The notes under the pieces: generated by a model | What the model saw: only the letters and a program-made list of their open reading frames with translations | What the model was told of the DNA's origin: nothing | The model's database searches: none | Shown: positions 21,229-29,663 of the stretch, piece after piece | Position numbering within the stretch: the stretch's first letter is position 1 | Layout of the letters: each line of letters starts with the position of its first letter | Position numbers and translations under genes: made by a program | Source of the DNA: Arthrobacter sp. Hiyo4 | GTDB lineage: Bacteria; Actinomycetota; Actinomycetes; Actinomycetales; Micrococcaceae | DNA: 64,000 bases | Assembly: GCA_002370555.1 (NCBI GenBank) | Contig: AP014718.1 | Coordinates: 682,001 to 746,000, forward strand | Direction: 5' to 3'

Positions 21229-21936
21229 ATGGAGGCCATGCGACGGACTGTAGTGGGGATCCTGGCCGCCCTCTTCGTAGTGACGGGCACTGCCTGCAGC
21301 ATCACCACCGAGGACCCGGGATATGTGGCTCCGCCGCCGCTGCCGGCCATGGAACAACTCGAACGGGCAGCGCTGGCCGACCCCGCCGCGTTCAGGGCCA
21401 GCGGGGACGTCCTGTCCTTCATCACGGAGGACCGGAACATTGTGTGCTCCCTGACGTCGGCCCGCGGGGAACACCTCAACCTCCCGTATGAGTTAAACAG
21501 CTTCAGTGATGCGGCCAACAACAAGCTCGACACCGTCCCCGTGGCGCATTGCGAGCTTGCCGGTTACCCCAAGCCTGCCGCAGGCGACATCAAGGACGAC
21601 TGCACCGGCACCGGCCTGGGCTACCTGGGCGGAGTAGCGCTGGTCAGCCCGGACAAGGCAACGTACGGGGAGTGCCGTTCCGGCGTCACACAAATGGAGG
21701 CAGCCTACGGACCCAAGGGAAACAAGAGCGGCCCGCTCACGGAACTGCGGGTCCTCGCCGAGGGCCAGAACCTGGAACGGAACGGGCTGCGCTGTTCGGC
21801 CCATAATGGCGGCGTGGCGTGCGGAAACGTAACGGCCGGCGTCGGATTCTTTGTTGCCCGGGACCGCTACGAACTTATTTCCAAGAACGCGGCAACAGCT
21901 TCCCCGGCACCCGCGGAGGCCTCAAAAACCCCGTAA
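21229..21936 (+). CDS. Putative secreted lipoprotein of unknown function
   Basis: A 235-residue intact protein with an N-terminal signal (RRTVVGILAALFVVTGTAC) whose Cys could be lipidated, although the -3 position is Gly rather than Leu. The mature part has six further cysteines spaced evenly (ICSL, HCEL, DDCT, GECR, RCSA, ACGN), consistent with three disulfides in an exported domain, and an Ala/Pro-rich tail. I do not recognise a family. It is 15 bp after the glycosyltransferase and may be co-transcribed with it. Confidence 0.7.
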   Translation: MEAMRRTVVGILAALFVVTGTACSITTEDPGYVAPPPLPAMEQLERAALADPAAFRASGDVLSFITEDRNIVCSLTSARGEHLNLPYELNSFSDAANNKLDTVPVAHCELAGYPKPAAGDIKDDCTGTGLGYLGGVALVSPDKATYGECRSGVTQMEAAYGPKGNKSGPLTELRVLAEGQNLERNGLRCSAHNGGVACGNVTAGVGFFVARDRYELISKNAATASPAPAEASKTP

Positions 21937-21996
21937 TCTAGGCGTTTTTCTACGCTCCATAGAATAGTGTCGTTACTCACATAAGCGGTAGTGTGG

Positions 21997-22058
21997 AACG
22001 GGCCGGTCCTCTGAGAGGGCTAGAGTTCCGAATGGAGCATTGCGCTGTGGGGCCCGTT
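21997..22058 (+). promoter_or_regulatory. Structured leader of sucCD (candidate)
   Basis: AACGGGCC (21997-22004) pairs with GGCCCGTT (22051-22058), with an internal CCTCTGAGAGG mini-hairpin. A TAGAAT box at 21960-21965 could be a -10 element, but no convincing -35 precedes it. The 21937-22158 gap shows nothing else I can support. Confidence 0.25.
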
Positions 22059-22158
22059 TCCGGACTGGTCGCAGGTGCAGGCAATCCGCAGCCCGGTCAT
22101 CGTCTTCGGCGGTGCCCGACTGTACAGAAACTACTTCGACGTAGAAGGACACTAAACC

Positions 22159-23328
22159 GTGGACCTGTTTGAATACCAGGCGCGCGATATGTTCGAGGCG
22201 CACGGTGTACCCGTGCTTGCCGGCATCGTGGCGTACACCCCAGAAGAAGCAAAGGCAGCTGCCGAGAAAATCGGCGGCGTAACTGTCGTTAAGGCCCAGG
22301 TTAAGGCCGGTGGCCGCGGTAAGGCTGGCGGCGTCAAGGTTGCCAAGACCGCCGATGAGGCGTTTGAGCACTCCACCAACATCCTGGGCATGGACATCAA
22401 GGGCCACACCGTCAACAAGGTGATGATTGCCCAGGGTGCCGACATTGCCGAGGAGTACTACTTCTCCGTCCTGCTGGACCGGGCCAACCGCAACTACCTG
22501 GCCATGTGCTCGGTAGAAGGTGGCATGGAAATCGAACAGCTCGCCGTCGAACGCCCTGAGGCGCTCGCCAAGATCGCCATCGACCCCGCTGTGGGCATCG
22601 ACCAGGCCAAGGCTGACGAAATCGTCGCAGCTGCAGGCTTCGATGAGGAACTGCGCGGCAAGGTCGCCGCCGTGATCCTCAAGCTCTGGGACGTTTTCAA
22701 GAAGGAAGACGCCACCCTCGTTGAGGTCAACCCGCTGGTCAAGACAGGCGCCGGCGACATCGTGGCACTGGACGGCAAGGTCTCCCTCGACGAGAACGCC
22801 GGCTTCCGCCACGCCAAGCACGCCCTCCTCGAAGACAAGGACGCTGCGGATCCGCTCGAGGCCAAGGCCAAGGCGCAGGACCTGAATTACGTCAAGCTGG
22901 ACGGCTCCGTGGGCATCATCGGCAACGGTGCGGGCCTGGTCATGTCCACTCTGGACGTTGTTGCCTACGCCGGTGAAAACCACGGCAACGTCAAGCCCGC
23001 CAACTTCCTGGACATCGGCGGTGGAGCTTCCGCCGAGGTCATGGCCGCCGGCCTCGACGTCATCCTGGGTGACCCGCAGGTCAAGTCCGTGTTCGTGAAC
23101 GTCTTCGGTGGCATCACCGCGTGTGACGCCGTCGCCAAGGGCATCGTCGGTGCGCTGGCCGAGCTGGGCCACAACGCGAACAAGCCGCTGGTAGTCCGCC
23201 TCGACGGGAACAACGTTGAGGAAGGCCGCCGCATCCTGGCCGAGGCCAACCACCCGCTGGTTACCCTGGCCGCCACCATGGACGAGGGCGCCGACAAGGC
23301 CGCCGAGCTCGCCAACGCAGCTAAGTAA
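22159..23328 (+). CDS. sucC: Succinyl-CoA synthetase beta subunit (ADP-forming)
   Basis: A 389-residue intact ATP-grasp subunit of the TCA-cycle enzyme that makes succinate and ATP from succinyl-CoA. It begins [20 protein letters not shown] and has the nucleotide-grip segment [19 protein letters not shown] (about 45-63), the metal-binding EVNPLV (about 195) and [16 protein letters not shown] phosphate loop. The GTG start has AGAAGGA about 10 bp upstream. It is 11 bp from sucD and forms one operon with it. The reading frame is clean, in contrast to the neighbouring genes. Confidence 0.96.
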   Translation: MDLFEYQARDMFEAHGVPVLAGIVAYTPEEAKAAAEKIGGVTVVKAQVKAGGRGKAGGVKVAKTADEAFEHSTNILGMDIKGHTVNKVMIAQGADIAEEYYFSVLLDRANRNYLAMCSVEGGMEIEQLAVERPEALAKIAIDPAVGIDQAKADEIVAAAGFDEELRGKVAAVILKLWDVFKKEDATLVEVNPLVKTGAGDIVALDGKVSLDENAGFRHAKHALLEDKDAADPLEAKAKAQDLNYVKLDGSVGIIGNGAGLVMSTLDVVAYAGENHGNVKPANFLDIGGGASAEVMAAGLDVILGDPQVKSVFVNVFGGITACDAVAKGIVGALAELGHNANKPLVVRLDGNNVEEGRRILAEANHPLVTLAATMDEGADKAAELANAAK

Positions 23329-23339
23329 AGGGACGCACC

Positions 23340-24242
23340 ATGTCTATCTATCTGAACAAGGATTCCAAGGTCATCGTCCAGGGCATCACCGGCGGCGAAG
23401 GCACCAAGCACACCGCCCTGATGCTGAAGGCCGGCACCAACATTGTTGGTGGCGTCAACGCCCGTAAGGCTGGCACCACGGTCCTGCACGGCGAGACCGA
23501 GATCAACGTTTTTGGCACCGTCAAGGAAGCCATTGCCGAAACCGGCGCCGACGTCTCCATCGTGTTCGTCCCGCCGGCATTCACCAAGAACGCCGTGGTT
23601 GAAGCCATCGAGGCAGGCATCGGCCTGGTCGTCGTCATCACCGAAGGCGTGCCGGTCCAGGACTCCGCCGAGTTCTGGGCACTGGCCCAGTCCACGGTTG
23701 ACGCTGACGGCAAGCAGGTCACCCGCATCATCGGACCGAACTGCCCCGGCATCATCACGCCGGGCGAAGCACTGGTTGGCATCACACCGAACAACATCAC
23801 AGGCAAGGGCCCCATCGGCCTGGTTTCCAAGTCCGGAACCCTGACCTACCAGATGATGTACGAACTGCGCGACCTTGGCTTCTCCACCGCCATCGGCATC
23901 GGCGGCGACCCCGTCATCGGTACCACGCACATCGACGCCCTGGCCGCGTTCGAGGCTGACCCGGAGACCAAGGCGATCGTGATGATCGGCGAAATCGGTG
24001 GCGACGCCGAAGAGCGTGCCGCCGACTACATCAAGGCACACGTCACCAAGCCCGTTGTTGGCTACGTGGCCGGCTTCACCGCTCCCGAAGGCAAGACCAT
24101 GGGCCACGCCGGCGCCATCGTCTCCGGTTCCGCAGGAACCGCCCAGGCCAAGAAGGAAGCACTCGAGGCAGCAGGGGTGAAGGTCGGCAAGACGCCGTCC
24201 GAGACCGCCAAGCTGCTGCGCGAAGTCTACGCAGCGCTCTAG
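23340..24242 (+). CDS. sucD: Succinyl-CoA synthetase alpha subunit
   Basis: A 300-residue intact alpha subunit that binds CoA and carries the phosphorylated histidine. It opens [20 protein letters not shown] with the CoA-binding Rossmann fold, has [14 protein letters not shown] (about 138-151), and places the active-site His near residue 256 in [10 protein letters not shown]. The start lies 11 bp after sucC. Two strong terminators follow. Confidence 0.96.
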   Translation: MSIYLNKDSKVIVQGITGGEGTKHTALMLKAGTNIVGGVNARKAGTTVLHGETEINVFGTVKEAIAETGADVSIVFVPPAFTKNAVVEAIEAGIGLVVVITEGVPVQDSAEFWALAQSTVDADGKQVTRIIGPNCPGIITPGEALVGITPNNITGKGPIGLVSKSGTLTYQMMYELRDLGFSTAIGIGGDPVIGTTHIDALAAFEADPETKAIVMIGEIGGDAEERAADYIKAHVTKPVVGYVAGFTAPEGKTMGHAGAIVSGSAGTAQAKKEALEAAGVKVGKTPSETAKLLREVYAAL

Positions 24243-24250
24243 CACCAATA

Positions 24251-24320
24251 CAACGCGGGGTCACTCCCTGCCCTTTCCAGAGGTTGGATCGGGCAGGGAG
24301 TGACCCCGCGTTGTTTGTTT
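24251..24320 (+). terminator. Strong terminator of sucCD
   Basis: Two 22-bp arms (24251-24272 and 24292-24313, beginning CAACGCGGGG and ending CCCCGCGTTG) are perfect inverse complements around a 19-nt loop, followed by TTTGTTT. Confidence 0.9.
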
Positions 24321-24339
24321 AAGCGCCTTTTGGTTAAGC

Positions 24340-24393
24340 ACGACGGCGGACGGTCACCTTCTCCTGGAAGGTGACCGTCCGCCGTCGTACTTT
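24340..24393. terminator. Second, bidirectional terminator between sucD and marR
   Basis: Perfect 21-bp arms at 24340-24360 and 24368-24388, beginning ACGACGGCGG and ending CCGCCGTCGT, with loop CTCCTGG and TTT beyond. It lies between convergent genes and can serve both. The outer ten bases recur in two other terminators of the window. Confidence 0.85.
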
Positions 24394-24408
24394 AAGGGTG
24401 CGCGGCGA

Positions 24409-24858
24409 CTAGGCGTTCGCGTGCAGCCGGGGGAGTGCGTCCACCAGCGCGGCCAGCTCGGGAATCTCCTGGGCCTCGGCCAGTGCGCGCTCCAGCGTGG
24501 CGTCATGGACCGGGCGGGTTTCCTCCAGCAGGGCGATGCCGCTGGGCGTGAGCTCGGTGTAGATCCCGCGGCGGTCGTCCGCGCAGAGGATCCGGGTCAG
24601 CAGGGCGCGGTCCTCAAGCCTGTTGACCAGCCGGGTGGTGGCGCTGGCGCTGAGCGCGGTGGCGCGGGCGAGCTGCTGCATGCGCATGTGCCAGCCGTCC
24701 TGGCGGCTGAGCGCATCCAGCACGGTGTACTCCACCACTGACAGCTTTGACTCGGCCTGCAGGGAGCGTTCCAGCTCACCCTCGATCAGGCCGTGCAGCG
24801 CCGCGAGCGTGCGCCAACCCTGTGCCCGGACCTCCACGGCGTCGTCCTTGATGCCCAT
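24409..24858 (-). CDS. MarR family transcriptional regulator
   Basis: A 149-residue winged-helix repressor with the MarR order: N-terminal dimer helix, then recognition helices (MQQLARATALSASATTRLVNRL), the beta-wing (ILCADDRRGIYTELTPSG) and C-terminal dimer helices. I chose ATG 24858 because AGGAAAG lies upstream. It is divergent from a broken MFS gene, the usual target of such regulators, and an inverted repeat lies between them. Confidence 0.86.
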   Translation of the reverse strand: MGIKDDAVEVRAQGWRTLAALHGLIEGELERSLQAESKLSVVEYTVLDALSRQDGWHMRMQQLARATALSASATTRLVNRLEDRALLTRILCADDRRGIYTELTPSGIALLEETRPVHDATLERALAEAQEIPELAALVDALPRLHANA

Positions 24859-24917
24859 CTGTCTTTCCTCTCGCGGGTGCTCCAGCCGCATGGCCGCGTG
24901 AGGCGGAGCACAATCAA

Positions 24918-24979
24918 TAGTAGTTGCTTGCGCGGTGTATCTGCTTGTACAACAATAAATAACGCGTCTGCAACTACTA
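24918..24979. promoter_or_regulatory. MarR operator region (inverted repeats)
   Basis: TAGTAGTTGC (24918-24927) is the exact inverse complement of GCAACTACTA (24970-24979). The palindrome TTGTACAA lies between them at 24945-24952. These sit in the divergent promoter region of the marR gene and the MFS remnant. Confidence 0.5.
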
Positions 24980-24983
24980 GCTT

Positions 24984-25318
24984 ACGCGTCCTATCTCATT
25001 CCGTACAGTTTCGGAACCCTGCGCAGCGAACTCCGCGCGTTCCGCTCCGGCCAGGTGTGGCTCTCCATCCTCGTCACGATCCTCGGCTACGGCGGGATGT
25101 TCGGCGCCTTCACCTACATCGCCTTCACGCTCACCGACGTCTCCGGATTCGCCGCCTCCACTGTGCCGTGGCTGCTGATCGTCTTCGGTGTGGGCCTCTT
25201 TGCCGGCAACACCTTCGGCGGCAAGGCCGCGGACCGCAACGTGGACCGCACGCTCGTTGTGGTGCTCTCCGTGCTGGTGGTGGTGCTCGTCGGCTTTGCC
25301 CTGACTGCCGGCTACCGG
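24984..25318 (+). pseudogene. Internal fragment of an MFS drug/sugar exporter
   Basis: The segment reads LRSELRAFRSGQVWLSIL, then ILGYGGMFGAFTYIAFTLTD and WLLIVFGVGLFAGNTFGG, then an ADRNVDRT loop and a further helix ending VGFALTA. This is the middle of an AraJ/arabinose-efflux type MFS transporter; about 200 residues before it and 100 after it are missing. No start codon precedes it after the in-frame TAG. It fuses directly, in frame, to an aldo/keto reductase at about 25318. A real double deletion or an assembly misjoin would both explain it. Confidence 0.72.
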
Positions 25319-26017
25319 AGCATCGACACCGCCGCCATCTACGGCAATGAGGCGGGCACCGGACGTGCCATCGCCGAGTCCGGCATCGACCGCGAAGAGC
25401 TGTTCATTACGTCCAAACTGTGGGTGGCCGACCTCGGCTACGACTCCACGCTGGCCGCGTTCGAGGCCAGCCTGGACAAGCTGGGACTGGAACACCTGGA
25501 CCTCTACCTCATCCACTGGCCGGCGCCGGCAACCGGCCTGTACCTCGAGTCCTGGCGGGCGCTGGAGCACCTGCTGGCCAGCGGCAAGGCCCGGGCCATC
25601 GGCGTCTCCAACTTCCTCCCGGAACACCTGCAGAAGGTCATCGACCTGGGCGGCACGGTCCCGGCCGTCAATCAGATTGAACTCCACCCGGCCCTGCAGC
25701 AGCGGGACATCGCGGACTTTAATGCCGCGCACGGGATCGCCACGGAGGCCTGGAGCCCGCTCGCGCAGGGTGCCGTGCTGGCGGATCCGGCCGTTGTGGA
25801 GATCGCGGCACGGCATGGGGTGAGTCCCGCCCAGGCCATTCTGCGCTGGCACCTGCAGCGGGGCCGGATCATCATCCCCAAGTCCGTCACCCCGCAGCGG
25901 ATCCGGGAGAACCTGGACGTGTTCAGCTTCGACCTGACGGCCGACGAACTCACTGTGATCGACGGCCTGGAGCGCGACGGCCGCACCGGTCCGCACCCGG
26001 CGGAGTTCAACGGCTGA
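25319..26017 (+). pseudogene. Aldo/keto reductase lacking its N-terminus (fused to an MFS fragment)
   Basis: The reading frame continues from the MFS fragment into an aldo/keto reductase barrel: GYRSIDTAAIYGNEAGTG with the catalytic Asp and Tyr, ELFITSKLW with the catalytic Lys, and DLYLIHWP with the catalytic His. Then come IGVSNFLPEHL, NQIELHPALQQ and the NADPH-binding IIIPKSVTPQRIREN. The first 40 or so residues of a normal enzyme are gone. A product could only start at GTG 25055 inside the MFS part, giving a 320-residue chimera that is unlikely to be active. Confidence 0.8.
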
Positions 26018-26062
26018 CAGTTCCGGATCCGCACGGGCTCGAACATTGGCCGCGACTGCCAC

Positions 26063-26117
26063 TACGACGGCGGCCGGTTACCTTTTCAGGGAAGGTAACC
26101 CGCCGCCGTCGTACCGT
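26063..26117. terminator. Bidirectional terminator between convergent genes
   Basis: Arms 26063-26084 and 26092-26113 pair over 21 of 22 positions around loop TTCAGGG. The outer bases TACGACGGCGG/CCGCCGTCGTA match the element at 24340. Confidence 0.8.
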
Positions 26118-26129
26118 TTAAGGGCTTTT

Positions 26130-26612
26130 CTAGACCTTGGCGCCGCTGAGCAGTTCGTCGAGCCGCTCGTATCCTTCGGTCATGCCGCCCTCCATGCCGG
26201 ACTGCGCCATGCCGTCGCGGGCTTCCTGGGTGGGGTAGACGGAGTGGCCCCGGATGCGGGACCGGCCGTCACCGAGATCCTCGAAGGTGAGGAACTCGAT
26301 GCTGACCACGTCGGGGTAGCCGCCGAATTCGAAGGTCTGGATGGCGAATTCGTTCTCGCGGACGGTGTGATAGACGCCGCTGAATTCGTAGGCGACGCCG
26401 TCGGGCCCGGTGTGCAGGTAGCTGTAGCTGCCGCCGGTCCGGAAATCGAAGTGGTTGATTTCCATCTTCATGCCGCGCGGGCCGAGCCACTGGACGATGA
26501 GGTCCGGGTCCTTGTGAGCGCGGAAGACGTCCGCCACCGGGAAGTCGAAATCCCGCTCGAAGTCGATGAAGGGGAGTCCTTCAGGAATGGTGAGGTTCAG
26601 TGGATTGCTCAT
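26130..26612 (-). CDS. SRPBCC (AHSA1-like) domain protein
   Basis: A 160-residue START-fold protein with the AHSA1 C-terminal pattern: FERDFDFPVADVFRAHKDPD, then QWLGPRGMKMEI, then GGSYSYLHTGPDG. The cavity of this fold binds hydrophobic ligands, although the ligand is unknown. ATG 26612 has AAAGGA upstream and overlaps the stop of the ArsR regulator by four bases, so regulator and SRPBCC protein are made together, an arrangement common in actinobacteria. Confidence 0.86.
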   Translation of the reverse strand: MSNPLNLTIPEGLPFIDFERDFDFPVADVFRAHKDPDLIVQWLGPRGMKMEINHFDFRTGGSYSYLHTGPDGVAYEFSGVYHTVRENEFAIQTFEFGGYPDVVSIEFLTFEDLGDGRSRIRGHSVYPTQEARDGMAQSGMEGGMTEGYERLDELLSGAKV

Positions 26613-26968
26613 GATGATTCCTTTAGGTCGTTGCCGCCGGTTGCGGCATTGGATCTGAGCACGGCATCCAGGCTGCGGAACTGCTCTTCGCGGACCAGCC
26701 GGTACTGGTCGATCCACGCTGTGAGAGCCTCCAGCCGTGCGGGATTCAGGTGGACGGGCCGGCGCTGGGCTTCCCTGCTGCGGGTGACGAGCCCTGCCTG
26801 CTCAAGGACCTGGATGTGCTTCGAGACCGCCTGTTTGGTGATCGCGAAGGGTTCCGCCAGTTCGTTGACTGTGGCCTGCCCGCGGCTTAGCCGGGCGATG
26901 ATCCGCCGCCGCACGGGGTCGGCCAGGGCCATAAAGGCCGAGTCCAGGGTGCCGTCGTCGGGGTTCAT
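26609..26968 (-). CDS. ArsR family transcriptional regulator
   Basis: A 119-residue winged-helix protein: MALADPVRRRIIARLSRG, then the recognition region ELAEPFAITKQAVSKHIQVL, then the wing with RREAQRRP-like basic residues. The metal-binding ELCVCDL motif is absent, so it belongs to the non-metal ArsR/SmtB branch usually paired with SRPBCC proteins. It is probably autoregulated through inverted repeats just upstream. Confidence 0.88.
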   Translation of the reverse strand: MNPDDGTLDSAFMALADPVRRRIIARLSRGQATVNELAEPFAITKQAVSKHIQVLEQAGLVTRSREAQRRPVHLNPARLEALTAWIDQYRLVREEQFRSLDAVLRSNAATGGNDLKESS

Positions 26969-26985
26969 CGTGCTGCAGGCCTTTC

Positions 26986-27034
26986 TTGATCAGTTAATCA
27001 ACTAATTCATTGATAAATCATCTGGTTGTTTAAC
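26986..27034. promoter_or_regulatory. ArsR operator candidate
   Basis: TTGAT-N6-ATCAA (26986-27001) is a perfect dyad. GTTAATCAAC (26993-27002) and GTTGTTTAAC (27025-27034) form an imperfect inverted repeat of 9 in 10 bases. This AT-rich patch is the upstream region of the arsR gene. Confidence 0.45.
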
Positions 27035-27081
27035 CGTACCCCCGGACCTGCCTGGGCGGAAGGGTTGTTTGGGGATTTTCC

Positions 27082-27120
27082 TTGCCTCCCCTCTCAAAAG
27101 TTTGTTAGTATGTCATGACA
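27082..27120 (+). promoter_or_regulatory. Promoter of the first inositol transcript with IolR-type operator
   Basis: TTGCCT (27082-27087) and TAGTAT (27106-27111) are 18 bp apart. The perfect palindrome TGTCATGACA (27111-27120) abuts the -10 box. It fits the published Corynebacterium IolR motif KGWCHTRACA at all ten positions, recalled from memory. Confidence 0.6.
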
Positions 27121-27140
27121 AACTTCAGGGAGATGAAAAA

Positions 27141-27605
27141 ATGCCGCTGGTACGAATCGATGTTAATCAAGGGCGCAGCGCTGAACTGCTGCAGCGCTTG
27201 AGTAGGGGTATCCATGACGCGATCCTCGCGGAGTATGCCATCCCGGAGCGGGACTACTTCCACATTCTCACCGAGCACCCGAAGGGCCAGATTGTCGCCC
27301 AGGATGCGGGGCTCGGCTTCGAGCGCACCCCCGATGTGGTGATGATCCAGATCTTTACCCAGGGCGGCCGGAGCCGGGCGGCCAAGCAATCGCTATTTGC
27401 GGCGATCGCCGACCGGCTGGCGGAACTTGATATTGCCGGTGAGGACGTGTTCATCGGATATGTGGAGAATACGGCCGGTGACTGGTCGTTCGGCTTCGGG
27501 CGGGCGCAGTACGTCACGGGTGAACTGGCGGTCCCCAAAAGTAGTCCCAGGGGTGTCAATTCGCCATCCAATGCAGGTTGTAAATATGTCAGTACAAACC
27601 TTTGA
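27141..27605 (+). CDS. Tautomerase family protein
   Basis: A small 4-oxalocrotonate-tautomerase-like enzyme; the catalytic Pro is the first residue after Met (MPLVRIDVNQGRS), then HDAILAEYAIPERDYFHIL. ATG 27141 has CAGGGAG upstream. The open frame is 154 residues, but family members stop near residue 135; one missing A in the AAAA run near 27540 would bring TAG at 27542-27544 into frame and free the operators that otherwise overlap the end. It is the first gene behind an IolR-type operator, so a role in handling an inositol-derived keto/enol intermediate is possible but unproven. Confidence 0.75.
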   Translation: MPLVRIDVNQGRSAELLQRLSRGIHDAILAEYAIPERDYFHILTEHPKGQIVAQDAGLGFERTPDVVMIQIFTQGGRSRAAKQSLFAAIADRLAELDIAGEDVFIGYVENTAGDWSFGFGRAQYVTGELAVPKSSPRGVNSPSNAGCKYVSTNL

Positions 27606-27612
27606 CAGGACA
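27587..27612 (+). promoter_or_regulatory. Tandem IolR-type operators upstream of iolC
   Basis: TGTCAGTACA (27587-27596) and TGACAGGACA (27603-27612, reading TGTCCTGTCA on the other strand) are spaced 16 bp centre to centre. Each has one mismatch to the consensus. TTGACA (27602-27607) inside the second site could be a -35 box, but no good -10 follows. Confidence 0.5.
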
Positions 27613-27730
27613 ATGATTCTAGGGCAAGGTAGTGGTTGTGGCCCCGTTCACGGGGGCCCGGCCAGGAACCGGAGTTCTAGCTCTTGCTGTAGAGGGTATG
27701 GAGCTCAAACCAGAAAGGTCCGCGATTACC

Positions 27731-28731
27731 GTGACCCACGAACTGCTCACGATCGGGCGCATCAGCGTTGATATCTACCCGAATGACATTGGGGTGGATC
27801 TGGAGGACGTAACGTCCTTTGGCAAGTACCTCGGGGGCTCCCCTTCTAATGTGGCAGTGGCCGCTGCACGGCACGGGCGCCGCGCAGCCGTCATCACCCG
27901 GACCGGGGATGATGCCTTTGGAACCTACCTTCACCGGGAACTGCGGAAGTTCAATGTTGATGATTCCTTTGTCACGCCGGTGAAGGAATGGCCCACGGCG
28001 GTGACGTTCTGCGCCATCATGCCGCCGGATGATTTTCCGCTGTACTTCTACGGCCGGTTCCCCACCGCACCGGACCTGCAGATCAAGCCCGAGGAACTGG
28101 ACCTGGACGCGATCCGCAATGCCCGGATCTTCTGGTCCACGGTTACCGGTTTGTGCCAGGAGCCCAGCCGCTCCGCGCACATCAAAGCCCATGAAGCGCG
28201 CTCCCGTGCGGAGCTGACGGAGGGTCAGTTCACCATCCTGGACCTGGACTACCGGCCCATGTTCTGGGCTTCCGAAGAGGAAGCCCGGGCCCAGGTCGCT
28301 AAGATCCTGCCCCACGTGACGGTCGCGATCGGCAACGACAAGGAATGCGCCGTGGCGGTAGGTGAGGGTACCCCTGACGAGCAGGCCGACCGGCTCCTCG
28401 CCGCGGGTGTCGAGATCGCCGTGGTCAAGCTCGGTCCCGAAGGCGTGATGGCCAAGACCCGCACCCAGCGCGTGGTCTCGGCCCGGTTCCGGTGGAGACG
28501 GTCAATGGCCTTGGCGCCGGCGATTCCTTCGGCGGAGCATTTTGCCACGGACTGCTGTCCGGCTGGCCGCTCGCCCAGGTCCTGGACTACGCCAACGCGG
28601 CCGGCGCCATTGTCGCCTCCCGCCTGTCCTGTGCCGATGCCATGCCGACGCCGGATGAGGTCACCTCGCTGCTGGCCGAACGCGGCCGTCCGGTTCCCGG
28701 CACCTCAATTCACCAAGGAGCAGCGCTGTGA
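27731..28731 (+). CDS. iolC: 5-dehydro-2-deoxygluconokinase (one frame break)
   Basis: A PfkB-family kinase of 333 residues that phosphorylates 5-dehydro-2-deoxygluconate in inositol breakdown. Features are HELLTIGRISVDIYPND at the start, the sugar-binding GGSPSNVAVAAARHG, and the ATP/anion-hole motif NGLGAGDSFGGAF with the catalytic Asp. The frame changes in the CCC run 28482-28484; one added C gives SAPVPVETVNG. GTG 27731 is used; ATG 27699 is an in-frame alternative. Its stop overlaps the next gene start. Confidence 0.9.
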
Positions 28732-29661
28732 TACTCACACCCCTTGCCTCGAACAACGCCCTGGATGACGATCCCCGCCGTTATGCCCACCTGAGCACCA
28801 TCAGGCTGGAAGACCCGGACGCTGTTGCCCGGGCAGCCAAGGCCCGGCGCCGCCACCCAGGCCTGAAATCCGGCCGGCAGAACTTCATCGTCGCGGCCGA
28901 CCACCCGGCCCGCGGAGCACTCGCGGTCGGGTCGGACCCCGTGGCCATGGCTGACCGCCGGCAGCTCCTGGACCGGCTCCAGATCGCCCTGGCCAACCCG
29001 GCCGTGGACGGAATCCTGGCGTCTCCGGACATCATGGACGACCTGCTGCTGCTGGGCGCCCTCGAGGGCAAACTGGTGTTCGGGTCCATGAACCGGGGCG
29101 GGCTTTCCGGGCTGGTGAACGAAATCGATGACCGTTTCACCGGCCACACGGCCGCTGCCCTGAAAGCGCTGGGGGCCGACGGCGGAAAGATGCTCACCCG
29201 GATCTGCCTGGGGACCCGGACACCGTATCCATGCTCGAAGCGACGGCCAAGGCTATCGACTCCCTGGCTGAGCGCCAGCTGATCGCCATGGTTGAGCCCT
29301 TCCTGTCCGTCTGGGACAAGGGCAAGGTCCGTAATGACCTGTCCACTGACGCCGTGATCAAGTCCATTGCGATCGCCGAGGGCCTGGGTTCCACCAGTGC
29401 TTACACGTGGATGAAGCTGCCCGTGGTGGCTGAGATGGAGCGGGTCATGGCCGCAACCACCATGCCCACTGTCCTGCTGGGCGGGGACCCGGAAGGGACG
29501 CAGGATGAAGTGTTTGCCACCTGGGAAGCCGCGCTGGCCTTGCCAGGTGTGCAGGGCCTCACCGTCGGGCGGACGCTGTTGTACCCGCCGACGGCGATGT
29601 TGCAGGTGCCGTCGCCAGTGCTGCCTCCCTCCTTAACCACACCGCAGAAGCATCGGAGTAG
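28728..29661 (+). CDS. Cgl0158 family (beta/alpha)8-barrel protein, candidate inositol-pathway aldolase (two frame breaks)
   Basis: Restored length 311 residues. It resembles the Corynebacterium Cgl0158 family, found in iol clusters, and is distantly like class I aldolases of the DhnA/LacD type. Strand segments include FIVAADHPARG, GILASPDIMDD and LIAMVEPFLSVW. The Lys in AYTWMKLPVV (codon 29414-29416) sits where related aldolases carry the Schiff-base lysine. The GTG start has AAGGAG upstream and overlaps iolC. Breaks lie near 29215 and 29590. With no iolJ in the window, it may cleave 5-dehydro-2-deoxygluconate 6-phosphate. Function inferred, not shown. Confidence 0.8.
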
Positions 29662-29663
29662 TC

